From Clostridiales bacterium Firm_07 (GTDB lineage: Bacteria > Bacillota > Clostridia > Oscillospirales > CAG-272), in contig LVAM01000010.1 of assembly GCA_001604005.1 (NCBI GenBank), positions 337,079 to 401,078 of the forward strand: 64,000 bases of DNA, in the 5' to 3' direction. Shown piece after piece: positions 20,683 to 27,660 of this stretch. Below the pieces are notes generated by a model. The model was not told where the DNA came from and did no database searches. It saw only the letters and a program-made list of their open reading frames with translations. Each line of letters opens with the position of its first letter. The stretch's first letter is position 1. Both the position numbers and the translations under genes were made by a program.

Positions 20683-20733
20683 CCACAAAAAACGCCCCCT
20701 GTCGGGGGCGTTTTTTCTTGGGGTGGGTGATGG
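20683..20733. repeat. Direct repeat copy A: terminator plus tRNA-His 3' end
   Basis: About 51 bases nearly identical to 20835-20885: CCACAAAAAACGCCCCC, a loop, the matching GGGGGCGTTTTTT arm, then CTTGGGGTGGGTGATGG. In copy B the last part is the 3' end of the real tRNA-His gene. Copy A therefore carries a terminator and a detached tRNA-His 3' end. Confidence 0.85.
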
Positions 20734-20743
20734 TTGTCTCTTC

Positions 20744-20830
20744 GCAACGGCAAGCCGTTGCCAAAAGAAGGGCTTCGCCCTTCTTTCACTTGCTCCGCGC
20801 TCCGCGCGTCGCAAGGGGTTCTCGCCCCGA
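20744..20830. repeat. Array of small perfect palindromes
   Basis: Between the two direct repeats lie consecutive hairpins: GCAACGGC-aa-GCCGTTGC (20744-20761), AAGAAGGGC-ttc-GCCCTTCTT (20765-20785), GCGC-tcc-GCGC (20797-20807) and a GGGG/CCCC pair (about 20814-20828). No gene is seen here. Confidence 0.7.
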
Positions 20831-20834
20831 TCAC

Positions 20835-20870
20835 CCACAAAAAACGCCCCCTTTCGGGGGCGTTTTTTTC
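20835..20870. terminator. Terminator downstream of tRNA-His (repeat copy B)
   Basis: AAAAAACGCCCCC / GGGGGCGTTTTTTT stem with A and T flanks, just beyond the CCA end of tRNA-His on the minus strand. It closes the Gly-Arg-His tRNA operon. Copy B of the direct repeat runs from 20835 to 20885. Confidence 0.85.
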
Positions 20871-20871
20871 T

Positions 20872-20949
20872 TGGGGTGGGTGATGGGTCTCGAACCCACG
20901 ACCTCCAGGGCCACAACCTGGCGCTCTAACCAACTGAGCTACACTCACC
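20872..20949 (-). tRNA. tRNA-His (GTG)
   Basis: The anticodon loop reads TTGTGGC. The extra 5' G (G-1) opposite discriminator C is present and CCA is encoded. The acceptor stem has one A-C mismatch at the fourth pair. It is the last gene of the minus-strand tRNA operon. Confidence 0.95.
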
Positions 20950-20966
20950 ATATAAAGGGGCACAAG

Positions 20967-21043
20967 TGGCGCGCCTTGGGGGATTCGAACCCTCGACCTA
21001 CTGCTTAGAAGGCAGTTGCTCTATCCACCTGAGCTAAAGGCGC
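20967..21043 (-). tRNA. tRNA-Arg (TCT)
   Basis: Acceptor GCGCCTT pairs perfectly with AAGGCGC, the anticodon loop is CTTCTAA, and the CCA end is encoded. Confidence 0.96.
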
Positions 21044-21046
21044 ATT

Positions 21047-21120
<74 letters not shown>

Positions 21121-21146
21121 ATATCATTTTCCAAAACCGCTTTACA

Positions 21147-21175
21147 ATCATAGCATATTCCGCCCCGAATGTCAA
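21147..21175 (-). promoter_or_regulatory. Promoter of the Gly-Arg-His tRNA operon
   Basis: On the minus strand TTGACA (21175-21170) and TATGAT (21152-21147), 17-base spacer, about 27 bases before tRNA-Gly. Confidence 0.85.
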
Positions 21176-21238
21176 GAGCAAAAAGAAAATTTCTTCGCGC
21201 GGCGCACAAATACGCTCTTTTGAAAACGCCGCCCGCGC

Positions 21239-21267
21239 TTGACAGCGCGCGCACGCTCCGCTATAAT
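21239..21267 (+). promoter_or_regulatory. Perfect consensus sigma-A promoter
   Basis: TTGACA (21239-21244), 17-base spacer, TATAAT (21262-21267), followed by a leader of only about 20 bases to the membrane-protein start at 21293. Confidence 0.9.
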
Positions 21268-21292
21268 GAAACTGTATCGACGGAGGTGCTTT

Positions 21293-22027
21293 ATGGAAAT
21301 TTTGAAAAAGATTATCCCCTATTTCTTTCTGCTGTATTTTCTCATTCTCTTTGCCGAGCGCGTGCAAAGTCTCGTCCGCGCCTTTGCGGACACCGAAACG
21401 CCGCCTTTCGGTACGGGTTTTGACGTGTACGTCAATCTGCTCGCCGCCGCTTCGCTTGCCGCCACGCTCGTCCTTCTTTTTGCGCGCAACGCCGATTTTC
21501 TGCACGCTCTTATCGGCGGCACGCCCGTCAATTACGCCGCGCTGTCGCTCACGGCAGGTGTACTGCTTGTCTCGGGCATGGTACATACCGAACACACCAT
21601 CCCTGCCGTGCAGTTTATCGCTTACGGTATGCTGATCGTCGCGATGATCCTTCACACCGTGATCTCGGTGCGGGAAACGGGCGATGCGTTTTGCCGCTAT
21701 TATTCGCTCGTCTATCTCACCGTCTTTTCGATGGCGATACCCGTGGTCTATCGCTCGCATATCGCCGCGGCAACGCTTTTCCATATTGTGGAAGCCGTGG
21801 TATCGCTCGCCCTCGTTGCCGTTTTCACGTGGCTTTTAATGCGCATGTTTTCGGGGCGCGGCGCCGATCTCCTCTTCTATACTCCCATCGTGCTTGCCGC
21901 CGTCGGCGACGTCGCCGTGCTACTTCTTCGCTGGCGCGAAGAAGTCAACACCTTCGTTCTCATTTTTGCCGTGGGCGCGGTCTTTCTCTTTGCCCTCGGG
22001 AAAATCCTTTTCCGCGCGCTGCGCTGA
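21293..22027 (+). CDS. Multi-span membrane protein of unknown function
   Basis: A 244-residue protein with about seven hydrophobic helices spread over its whole length, short charged loops and no recognised catalytic motif. ATG 21293 has a strong GGAGGTG site and a perfect promoter just upstream, so high expression is plausible. A few polar residues lie within helices (for example HTEHTIP and FCRYYS). It might be a transporter or sensor-like protein, but no family was recognised. It is monocistronic, followed by an independent promoter for a lipoprotein. Confidence 0.75.
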   Translation: MEILKKIIPYFFLLYFLILFAERVQSLVRAFADTETPPFGTGFDVYVNLLAAASLAATLVLLFARNADFLHALIGGTPVNYAALSLTAGVLLVSGMVHTEHTIPAVQFIAYGMLIVAMILHTVISVRETGDAFCRYYSLVYLTVFSMAIPVVYRSHIAAATLFHIVEAVVSLALVAVFTWLLMRMFSGRGADLLFYTPIVLAAVGDVAVLLLRWREEVNTFVLIFAVGAVFLFALGKILFRALR

Positions 22028-22053
22028 CATTTTCGGGAAAATCAAAAAAAGTG

Positions 22054-22082
22054 TTGACAAACCCCCGCGGATTTGTTAAAAT
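22054..22082 (+). promoter_or_regulatory. Extended -10 promoter for the small lipoprotein
   Basis: TTGACA (22054-22059), 17-base spacer and TAAAAT (22077-22082) preceded by TG one base away. Confidence 0.82.
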
Positions 22083-22116
22083 AGATGTACGAAACGAACG
22101 GAAAGGACGGCAATAT

Positions 22117-22344
22117 ATGAAAAACGCGAAAATATGGATCTGTCTCTTCCTTGTGCTTTGTCTTTGCCTTGCCCTTTTTGCTTGCAAAAAGGATCCTCAA
22201 GAAGAACCCGACGATCCGACGCCCGCGGGCGAGACCGTGATCGGCAAAAAAGGTTCCGTGCACCAAACCGAATCAACGGAAGGCGCCTCGATCCCCCAGG
22301 CAAACCAACAGCCGGGCGATAACGAAACCGTGCGCTACGAATAA
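22117..22344 (+). CDS. Small lipoprotein, 75 residues
   Basis: A lipoprotein signal peptide with lipobox LFAC (Cys at about 23) is followed by about 50 polar, disordered residues rich in Glu, Pro, Gln, Thr and Asn (ending NETVRYE). The mature part is too short and low-complexity for a folded domain. It has its own promoter, a GGAAAGGA site and a terminator. Function unknown. Confidence 0.75.
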   Translation: MKNAKIWICLFLVLCLCLALFACKKDPQEEPDDPTPAGETVIGKKGSVHQTESTEGASIPQANQQPGDNETVRYE

Positions 22345-22354
22345 GCAATCAAAC

Positions 22355-22383
22355 AAAAAAGCCGCCGATATGGCGGCTTTTTT
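22355..22383 (+). terminator. Terminator after the small lipoprotein
   Basis: GCCGCC-gatat-GGCGGC stem (22361-22377) followed by six T. Confidence 0.88.
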
Positions 22384-22453
22384 GTATAAATGAAACGGCG
22401 CGGGGCAATGCTATCGACAGCCGAGCAAAAAAGGCAAAAAAAGGAGAAAAAAT

Positions 22454-22639
22454 ATGGCACAGATCACAGAAAAAGAATTGTCCGCCATCGGCGATCTTCT
22501 CACCGTGGAGACCACGCTTTGCGCGAAATGTTACGCGCTGGCGGAAAAGACCGAAGACGCCGCGCTGAAAAATTGCTACACCGAAGTGGCAAAACGGCAC
22601 GAAAACCGCGCGGACGCGCTCTTTGCACAACTGAAATAA
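22454..22639 (+). CDS. Small helical protein paired with a CotF-like coat protein
   Basis: A 61-residue, mostly helical protein (MAQITEKELSAIGDLLTVE start) with cysteines at 23, 26 and 41. AAAGGAG sits upstream of ATG 22454. It lies 12 bases before a CotF-like gene, and similar short helical proteins accompany coat-F genes in Clostridia. A role in the spore coat is inferred from the neighbour only. Confidence 0.6.
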   Translation: MAQITEKELSAIGDLLTVETTLCAKCYALAEKTEDAALKNCYTEVAKRHENRADALFAQLK

Positions 22640-22651
22640 GGAGAAAACGCT

Positions 22652-22930
22652 ATGCATCAACAAACACCTTGCGCCTATGGCGACAAAGAACAGATCACCG
22701 ATCTTCTTTTTTCCGAAAAATCGCTTTCGGGTTTGTACAACACCGATCTCTCCGAGGCGGCAACGCCCGACGTGATCGCGACATTTCGTCGCTTGCTGGA
22801 CGACTCCCACAGCACGTCGCGCATGCTTTTCGACGAGATGCACGCGCGCGGCTGGTATCCCGTGGCAAAGGCGGAAGATACGAAAGTGGACGGCGTCAAA
22901 ACCAAATTCGGCAACAAAGTCAACGCGTAA
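22652..22930 (+). CDS. CotF-like spore coat protein
   Basis: A 92-residue protein with the coat-F-domain pattern: ITDLLFSEKSLSGLYNTDLSEAATPDV, then a long helix around RRLLDDSHSTSRMLFDEMHARGWYPV. That domain is a ferritin-like helical bundle found in Bacillus CotF and clostridial homologues. It suggests sporulation capacity, although no other sporulation gene occurs in the window. Its last codons and stop form the left arm of the shared terminator. Confidence 0.8.
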   Translation: MHQQTPCAYGDKEQITDLLFSEKSLSGLYNTDLSEAATPDVIATFRRLLDDSHSTSRMLFDEMHARGWYPVAKAEDTKVDGVKTKFGNKVNA

Positions 22931-22962
22931 AAAAAGGGGCTGTGCCCCTTTTTTTACGCGTT
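22922..22962. terminator. Shared terminator built from the 3' ends of two convergent genes
   Basis: A perfect 19-bp inverted repeat (22922-22940 and 22944-22962, loop TGT) spans both stop codons: each gene ends AAC-GCG-TAA, and the run of A/T continues into the stems. Confidence 0.9.
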
Positions 22963-23499
22963 TGCACCGACCGTTATCACGCGCGGCGTGACGCCGAGCG
23001 CGGGCAGGATCACGTCTGTCAGATCCTTTGTGGCAAAGGCAAGCGTGCTGGTGTTGATGAGCGGATGCGCGCCGAACTGCGGGCGGGAAAGCAGATCGCG
23101 GTCGATGAGGAGTTGCACCGTGTGTTCCGTGTCGCGCAAAAGCCCGAAGACACTGACCGATCCCGGCAATACGCCGAGATAGTGTTCCATATCCTCCGCC
23201 GTTCCGAAAGAAAGCCGCGCCACGCCGAGTTCCTTGGACACCTCTTTGGTGGAAAAACTCTTTTCGCCCGATAAGAGAAGCAGATAAAACGCGGTCTTTT
23301 GCCGATTGCAGAGAAACAGATTTTTGCAAATGGGAAAGCCGAGCGCGGCGTCGATCTCGGTGCAAGCCTCCATCGTTTCCGCTTTTTCGTGATCCACGCG
23401 CCTGTACGTCAGCGGCAGCGTCGCCAAAAACCGATATACTTCTTGTTCTTTTTCACAGCGCCCCGCGAGATCGGCGGGCGCGCCCTCGTAAACCGTCAT
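22954..23499 (-). CDS. YbaK/ProX-type prolyl-tRNA deacylase
   Basis: A 181-residue stand-alone YbaK-domain protein. ATG 23499 (MTVYEGAPAD) overlaps the nth stop and is preferred over upstream in-frame codons lying inside nth. Segments typical of the ProX/PrdX type are visible: the lysine-containing CKNLFLCNRQKTAFYLLLLSG, KEVSKELGVARLSFGT and the glycine loop PGSVSVFGLL. Members hydrolyse mischarged aminoacyl-tRNA(Pro), usually Ala- or Cys-tRNA(Pro). Coupling to nth is positional; no functional link is known. Confidence 0.88.
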   Translation of the reverse strand: MTVYEGAPADLAGRCEKEQEVYRFLATLPLTYRRVDHEKAETMEACTEIDAALGFPICKNLFLCNRQKTAFYLLLLSGEKSFSTKEVSKELGVARLSFGTAEDMEHYLGVLPGSVSVFGLLRDTEHTVQLLIDRDLLSRPQFGAHPLINTSTLAFATKDLTDVILPALGVTPRVITVGANA

Positions 23500-24155
23500 C
23501 GTTTCGTTCCTTTCCGTCCCGTCTCGCAAAGATCGCGCAAGGGGCATTCCGTACAGCGCGGCGCGCGTGCGGTGCATACGTCTCTGCCGAAGTTGACCAC
23601 GCGGTGACAAAAATCGCTTTGCTCGGCGGGCTCGATCAGCGCGGACATCGTTTTCTCAACGTATACGGGGTCTTTTTGCGTGGTCGGGTACATACCGAAC
23701 CTGCCGCAAAGCCGAATGCAGTGCGTGTCGGCAACGATGGCGGGAAGCCCGAAAAGGTCGCCGCGCAGCAGATTGGCGATCTTTCTGCCCACACCGGGAA
23801 AAGCAAGGAGCGCCTCCATATCCCGCGGCATTTCCCCGCCGTATTCCAAAAGCAATTTGCGCGACGCGTCAATGAGGTTGGCGGCTTTCGTGCGGTAAAG
23901 CCCGCACGGACGCACGATGCGCTCCACGTCGGCAAGATTTGCCTGTGCCATCGCGGCGGCGTCGGGATACGCCGCAAACAGATCGCGGCAAACGATATTG
24001 ACGCGCGCGTCGGTACATTGCGCGGAAAGCCGCCCCATCACGAGCAGTCGCCACGGATCGCCGCTGTACTGCAATGCGCACGAGGCGTCCGGATACAACG
24101 CTTTCAGCGCCGCCACGATCGCCGCCATTCGCGCCTTTTTTTCACTTTGCGTCAC
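23496..24155 (-). CDS. nth: Endonuclease III (DNA glycosylase/AP lyase)
   Basis: A 219-residue enzyme that removes oxidised pyrimidines. The helix-hairpin-helix FPGVGRKIANLL carries the catalytic lysine, VADTHCIRL the catalytic aspartate, and the C-terminal [4Fe-4S] site is C-x6-C-x2-C-x5-C (CTARAPRCTECPLRDLC). Its own promoter is upstream. The stop overlaps the deacylase start by 4 bases. Confidence 0.96.
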   Translation of the reverse strand: MTQSEKKARMAAIVAALKALYPDASCALQYSGDPWRLLVMGRLSAQCTDARVNIVCRDLFAAYPDAAAMAQANLADVERIVRPCGLYRTKAANLIDASRKLLLEYGGEMPRDMEALLAFPGVGRKIANLLRGDLFGLPAIVADTHCIRLCGRFGMYPTTQKDPVYVEKTMSALIEPAEQSDFCHRVVNFGRDVCTARAPRCTECPLRDLCETGRKGTKR

Positions 24156-24185
24156 TTGCCGGCACCACCTTTCGACTTGTTTCTC

Positions 24186-24214
24186 AGTATATCACAGCCC
24201 CACCGAAAAGTCAA
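24186..24214 (-). promoter_or_regulatory. Promoter for nth and the deacylase
   Basis: Minus-strand TTGACT (24214-24209) and TATACT (24191-24186), 17-base spacer, about 30 bases upstream of nth. Confidence 0.78.
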
Positions 24215-24244
24215 ATCTTTTTGCGAGAAAGTTCTCTTTGGGGC

Positions 24245-24273
24245 TTGACAACTCGGTTTTCTTTTGCTATAAT
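24245..24273 (+). promoter_or_regulatory. Perfect extended -10 promoter for the tRNA cluster
   Basis: TTGACA (24245-24250), 17-base spacer, TG-c-TATAAT (24265-24273), 28 bases before tRNA-Pro. Confidence 0.92.
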
Positions 24274-24300
24274 AAGTCGGTAAGGCAGGGATACATTCTT

Positions 24301-24376
24301 CGGGATGTAGCGCAGTTGGTAGCGCGCCTGGTTTGGGACCAGGATGTCGCAGGTTCGAATCCTGTCATTCCGACCA
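24301..24376 (+). tRNA. tRNA-Pro (TGG)
   Basis: The acceptor CGGGATG pairs with CATTCCG (one G-T), the anticodon loop is TTTGGGA, and CCA is encoded. Confidence 0.95.
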
Positions 24377-24413
24377 TATCCGAAAGCGCTTTGAAAAAAG
24401 CGCCTTCGGATAG
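24377..24413 (+). other. Stem-loop between tRNA-Pro and tRNA-Val
   Basis: TATCCGAA and GCGCTT pair with AAGCGC and TTCGGATA around a short A-rich loop, with one bulged base on each side. It could be a processing signal or a weak terminator; there is no U run. Confidence 0.5.
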
Positions 24414-24442
24414 GACCGGAGTGCATACCCGCCCTGTCACCC

Positions 24443-24519
24443 GGAGGCGTAGCTCAGTTGGTCAGAGCGCACGGTTCACATCCGTGAGGTCAAGGGTTCG
24501 AGCCCCCTCGTCTCCACCA
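24443..24519 (+). tRNA. tRNA-Val (CAC)
   Basis: Acceptor GGAGGCG pairs with CGTCTCC, the anticodon loop is TTCACAT, and CCA is encoded. Confidence 0.94.
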
Positions 24520-24536
24520 AAGGCGAAAGCCGCAAC

Positions 24537-24582
24537 AAAATGCCCCCGCTTTTCGGCAACGGCGAAAACCGGGGGCATTTTT
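24537..24582 (+). terminator. Terminator-like hairpin after tRNA-Val
   Basis: AAAATGCCCCC ... GGGGGCATTTTT outer stem with an inner TTTTCG / CGAAAA stem, ending in a T run. Confidence 0.8.
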
Positions 24583-24592
24583 ATCCCGTCAT

Positions 24593-24669
24593 CTACCCGT
24601 AGCCCAGCTGGATAGAGCGCGAGACTCCGACTCTCGAGGCCGCAGGTTCGAATCCTGTCGGGTAGGCCA
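24593..24669 (+). tRNA. tRNA-Arg (CCG)
   Basis: Acceptor CTACCCG pairs perfectly with CGGGTAG, the anticodon loop is CTCCGAC, and CCA is encoded. The D-stem reads GCCC/GAGC, giving one C-A mismatch where most tRNAs have T-A. Confidence 0.92.
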
Positions 24670-24708
24670 AAATCCCACCCCCGCCCTTGTGGCGGGGGTG
24701 GGATTTTG
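24669..24708 (+). terminator. Terminator after tRNA-Arg
   Basis: AAAATCCCACCCCCGCC and GGCGGGGGTGGGATTTT form a 17-bp perfect stem with a CTTGT loop. Confidence 0.9.
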
Positions 24709-24830
24709 CTTTGCCCGAGGGGCAAAGAGAACCTGCTCACTCGCTTGCGAGTGGCGGCAGGTCGAGTTTGCATCGCAAACTCGATAGCAAGCGCAACGCG
24801 CTTGCGTGGCGAATAGGCGGCTTTGCCGCC
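24709..24830. repeat. Array of five small perfect palindromes after the tRNA cluster
   Basis: Consecutive hairpins: CTTTGCCC/GGGCAAAG (24709-24727), CACTCGC/GCGAGTG inside ACCTG/CAGGT (24731-24762), CGAGTTTGC/GCAAACTCG (24763-24783), GCAAGCGC/GCGCTTGC (24787-24805) and GGCGGC/GCCGCC (24816-24830). This organisation matches the array at 20744-20830. The 377-base stretch from tRNA-Arg to the next gene holds these hairpins, about 110 unremarkable bases, the A run and a promoter; no gene is seen. Confidence 0.8.
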
Positions 24831-24941
24831 GTCCTGTCGGGTGGCATATTGCCCTTGTGGCGGGGGCTGCTTTTGGCTTTTCCGATCGTACAACTCAAAA
24901 CCTGCCCCGCCCGCGTAAATATAAATCGGTAGCGTTTTACC

Positions 24942-24970
24942 AAAAAAAAAAAAAAAAAAAAAAAAAAAAA
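24942..24970. repeat. Homopolymer of 29 A
   Basis: Twenty-nine consecutive A residues end 10 bases before the -35 box of the next promoter. The length makes slippage likely, either in vivo or during sequencing and assembly. Confidence 0.85.
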
Positions 24971-24980
24971 CAATACACAC

Positions 24981-25009
24981 TTGACAAACCCGCATAACGG
25001 TGCTATAAT
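24981..25009 (+). promoter_or_regulatory. Perfect extended -10 promoter behind an A tract
   Basis: TTGACA (24981-24986), 17-base spacer, TG-c-TATAAT (25001-25009). The A29 tract upstream is placed like an UP element. Confidence 0.92.
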
Positions 25010-25046
25010 GCAGTATATCCCAATCTTTTTAAGGAGATTTGAAACT

Positions 25047-25466
25047 ATGAAAATGCAAACAACCGAACTTCAAGTCGTCCGTTTTGCCGCGGATGACGTG
25101 ATCGCGACCAGCGGTCTCGGAGCGTTGTCGGGTGAAAACGGACTCTTCTACATTCCCGCCAGCGATTATACCGGAAGCTATTCCGGCACCGGCAACTACG
25201 TTGCTTTCAACGGAACCTTTGGCTCGTATAACGGCAGTGCTTATGAGATCACCAACATCTATGGTGCCGAAGCGGGTATAGATGACGACAAAGCCTTGCT
25301 GGAATCCGTTACCAACGGAATGGTGTATTTTGCCGACATGGGCGTTTCTGTCCCCGCGGATCCCACTATGATGAATATAGCAAAGAATGCCTATGACGCG
25401 TTCTCTTACGGCAACGGCGTTTACTATACGAACGGCACCAGCTATTACGAGTCTCACTGGCAATAA
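25047..25466 (+). CDS. Unrecognised Gly/Tyr/Asn/Ser-rich small protein
   Basis: A 139-residue protein from ATG 25047, with AAGGAG 11 bases upstream. The N-terminus (TELQVVRFAADDVIATSG) resembles leader-like openings of many short clostridial peptides of unknown function; this is from memory. The rest is rich in Gly, Tyr, Asn, Ser and Thr with loose repeats (YTGSYSGTGNY, SYNGSAYE, VYYTNGTSYYES) and contains no cysteine, signal peptide or membrane helix. It is monocistronic: one of the strongest promoters in the window in front, a strong terminator behind. An ABC exporter and an acyltransferase-like gene follow from a separate promoter. Candidate roles (exported peptide, surface or coat-like protein) are speculation. 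Confidence 0.65.
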   Translation: MKMQTTELQVVRFAADDVIATSGLGALSGENGLFYIPASDYTGSYSGTGNYVAFNGTFGSYNGSAYEITNIYGAEAGIDDDKALLESVTNGMVYFADMGVSVPADPTMMNIAKNAYDAFSYGNGVYYTNGTSYYESHWQ

Positions 25467-25480
25467 TTGCTTTGCAACCG

Positions 25481-25512
25481 AAAAACTCCCCTGTCTGACA
25501 GGGGAGTTTTTT
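25481..25512 (+). terminator. Terminator after the Gly/Tyr-rich protein
   Basis: AAAAACTCCCCTGT and ACAGGGGAGTTTTT form a strong stem with a 3-base loop and T run. Confidence 0.92.
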
Positions 25513-25625
25513 GTGGAATATCCCTTTTCCCGCCCCGCGAGATCGGCGGTCGGAAAATGTCGATCGTTTCACGCGGACGCGCCGTGACAAAAAGACGCAA
25601 ATCTCTTCCGTTTTATCATGAAATA

Positions 25626-25634
25626 TGATACAAT
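25626..25634 (+). promoter_or_regulatory. Probable extended -10 element for the ABC exporter
   Basis: TG-a-TACAAT with no good -35 box (TTCCGT at the right distance), about 80 bases before the gene. A GGCG/CGCC hairpin lies in the leader. Confidence 0.45.
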
Positions 25635-25713
25635 GTATGAGGTTATAAACGGCGCGGGGCAAGTTTACGCCGCCGGACAACGGCAAAAAGAGTTTTGAAG
25701 GAAGTCTCATTTG

Positions 25714-27660
25714 ATGAAAAAAGAAAAACACACCGAAAACTATACGGGCCTCAACAAACTGCTCCAAAGCGACAATTTGCAGGCCTTGATCAACAAAAGG
25801 CACGACGGAACTTTCAAAGAGTTTATCGACGATTGGAAATGGATATTCAGTTTTTCCAAGCGTTATCGCGGCATCATCGTGCTCTACACCGTCGTCGGCA
25901 TCTTCGGCTCCACCCTCTCTCTCGGCTCCGCTTGGTTGAGCAGAACGCTGATCAACATCATCGTGGGCAAAGAAGTGGACAAAGTGTGGCTGTTGCTTGG
26001 CACGATGATCGGTATGACGGTCTTTTCGCTGATCTTTTCCAGCATCAACAGCCGCATTTTCACCCGCATTTCGATCTACGTCAACAACGATATTCAAGCC
26101 AAGATCTTTGACCGCATCATCGACGCCCGCTGGAAAGAACTCAGCGCCTATCCGAGCGGCGACCTGCTCAACCGCTTCAACGGCGACGTCGGCACGATCG
26201 CCGCTAACGCCATTCACTGGATCCCCAACCTCATCATTAACGTCTATACGTTTGTGATCACCTTTTTCGCCCTCTTCCGCACCGACCCCACCATGGCGTG
26301 GCTCGCCTTTCTCTCGGCGCCGTTCCTGCTGCTGATGAGCCGATACATTATGCGGAAAATGCGGGATTACCGAAAACGCGTGCTGGAACTCAACTCCCAA
26401 ATGATGGGATTTGAGGTGGAGACCTTCTATAACTTCGATATGATCAAATCCTTCGGCATTTTCGGTCATTATTCCAAAAAACTCCGCGGGTGGCAAGACA
26501 AATTCAAAGAATTCAATTTGGATTATAACAAGTTTGAGATCAAATCCAAGATCCTTTTGACCATCGTTTCCACGCTCGTTTCCCTTACGGCGTTCGGCTA
26601 TTGCCTTTACCGGCTTTGGACGGGGCAGATCCTTTACGGCGATATGACCTTCTTCCTGCAACAAAGATCCAGCCTTTCCGGCCGCTTCAACAGCCTTGTC
26701 GGCACGGTTCCGGGTATGCTCAATTCGGCGGTCTCGGCGCACCGCGTCCGCGAACTGATCGAACTGCCCTCCGAAACGCACGACCCCGAATCTTATGAAA
26801 AAATGAAAAAATACGAAGCCGAGGGGCTTGCCGTCAAGATGAAAAACGTCACTTTCGGCTACCGCTCGGAAGAAGGATTGCGCGTCTATCGCAACGCCGA
26901 TTTTACGGCGAATCCCGGTGAGATCGTTGCGGTGATCGCCGGCAGCGGCGGCGGCAAAACGACGCTGATGAAACTGCTGCTCGGTATGCTTGACGCCGAA
27001 AGCGGCAGCGTAGTCCTTTCGGCAAGAAACGGAGAGGAAGTTCCCGTCAACGCCGATCTCCGCCGTTTCTTCGCCTACGTGCCGCAAGGCAATACGATCC
27101 TTTCCGGGACCGTGGCGGACAATATGCGTATGGTGCGGGAAGACGTCAGCGACGAGGAGATCGTCGAGGCGTTGAAAACCGCCTGCGCTTATGATTTCGT
27201 GTCCGCCCTTGACGGCGGCATCAACGGAAAACTCGGCGAGCGCGGCAGAGGCGTTTCGGAAGGTCAGGCACAGCGCATCTCCATCGCGCGTGCGATCCTG
27301 CGCAACTCCCCGATCCTGATGTTGGACGAGGCGACCAGCGCGCTGGACGTGGAAACCGAGGGGCAAGTGCTGAAAAACATCATCAAGGCGCACCCCAACA
27401 AAGTCATCATCGTTTCCACGCACAGACCAAGCGCTCTCAAACTTTGCAGCCGCATTTACCGCATCACGGAAGGCGGCATCGAAGAGGTGAACGCCGATCT
27501 TGCGAAAGAACTGATGCGGCGCTATGCCGAGCTGCCCGCCGAGAGCGGCGAGCAACGCAAAAAGGCGCCCCGTGTGGCGCCCCAACAAACGCCGCTTTTG
27601 CCCCAAAGCGAGGAAAACATTTTGCCTGAGACCCCAAATGAAGGATGGTGGAACACTTGA
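25714..27660 (+). CDS. ABC exporter half-transporter (fused membrane and ATPase domains)
   Basis: A 648-residue protein. A soluble N-terminal segment of about 45 residues is followed by a six-helix type IV exporter domain (about 50-330) and a nucleotide-binding domain: Walker A GSGGGKTT, Q-loop YVPQGNT, signature GVSEGQAQR (VSEGQ instead of LSGGQ), Walker B ILMLDEATSALD, and the H-loop STHRP. There is no C39 peptidase domain, so it is not a bacteriocin-maturing exporter. The C-terminus has a roughly 60-residue polar tail. The acyltransferase-like gene overlaps its 3' end. ATG 25714 is chosen for its GAAGGAAG site. The substrate is unknown. Confidence 0.9.
   Translation: MKKEKHTENYTGLNKLLQSDNLQALINKRHDGTFKEFIDDWKWIFSFSKRYRGIIVLYTVVGIFGSTLSLGSAWLSRTLINIIVGKEVDKVWLLLGTMIGMTVFSLIFSSINSRIFTRISIYVNNDIQAKIFDRIIDARWKELSAYPSGDLLNRFNGDVGTIAANAIHWIPNLIINVYTFVITFFALFRTDPTMAWLAFLSAPFLLLMSRYIMRKMRDYRKRVLELNSQMMGFEVETFYNFDMIKSFGIFGHYSKKLRGWQDKFKEFNLDYNKFEIKSKILLTIVSTLVSLTAFGYCLYRLWTGQILYGDMTFFLQQRSSLSGRFNSLVGTVPGMLNSAVSAHRVRELIELPSETHDPESYEKMKKYEAEGLAVKMKNVTFGYRSEEGLRVYRNADFTANPGEIVAVIAGSGGGKTTLMKLLLGMLDAESGSVVLSARNGEEVPVNADLRRFFAYVPQGNTILSGTVADNMRMVREDVSDEEIVEALKTACAYDFVSALDGGINGKLGERGRGVSEGQAQRISIARAILRNSPILMLDEATSALDVETEGQVLKNIIKAHPNKVIIVSTHRPSALKLCSRIYRITEGGIEEVNADLAKELMRRYAELPAESGEQRKKAPRVAPQQTPLLPQSEENILPETPNEGWWNT

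Noticed and set aside
24942-24970. A29 run as a poly(A)-type insertion scar of a mobile element
   Set aside because: No target-site duplication or element sequence flanks it; promoter-proximal tract or sequencing artefact is more likely.
22389-25665. A shared 15-base string (AACGGCGCGGGGCAA) in the leaders of the CotF-pair and ABC genes, considered as a riboswitch core
   Set aside because: About two 15-base matches are expected by chance in 64 kb; no common flanking structure is visible.
25366-27606. Long minus-strand frame opposite the ABC exporter
   Set aside because: Shadow of the exporter coding sequence, which has all ABC motifs; the antisense product has no recognisable fold.
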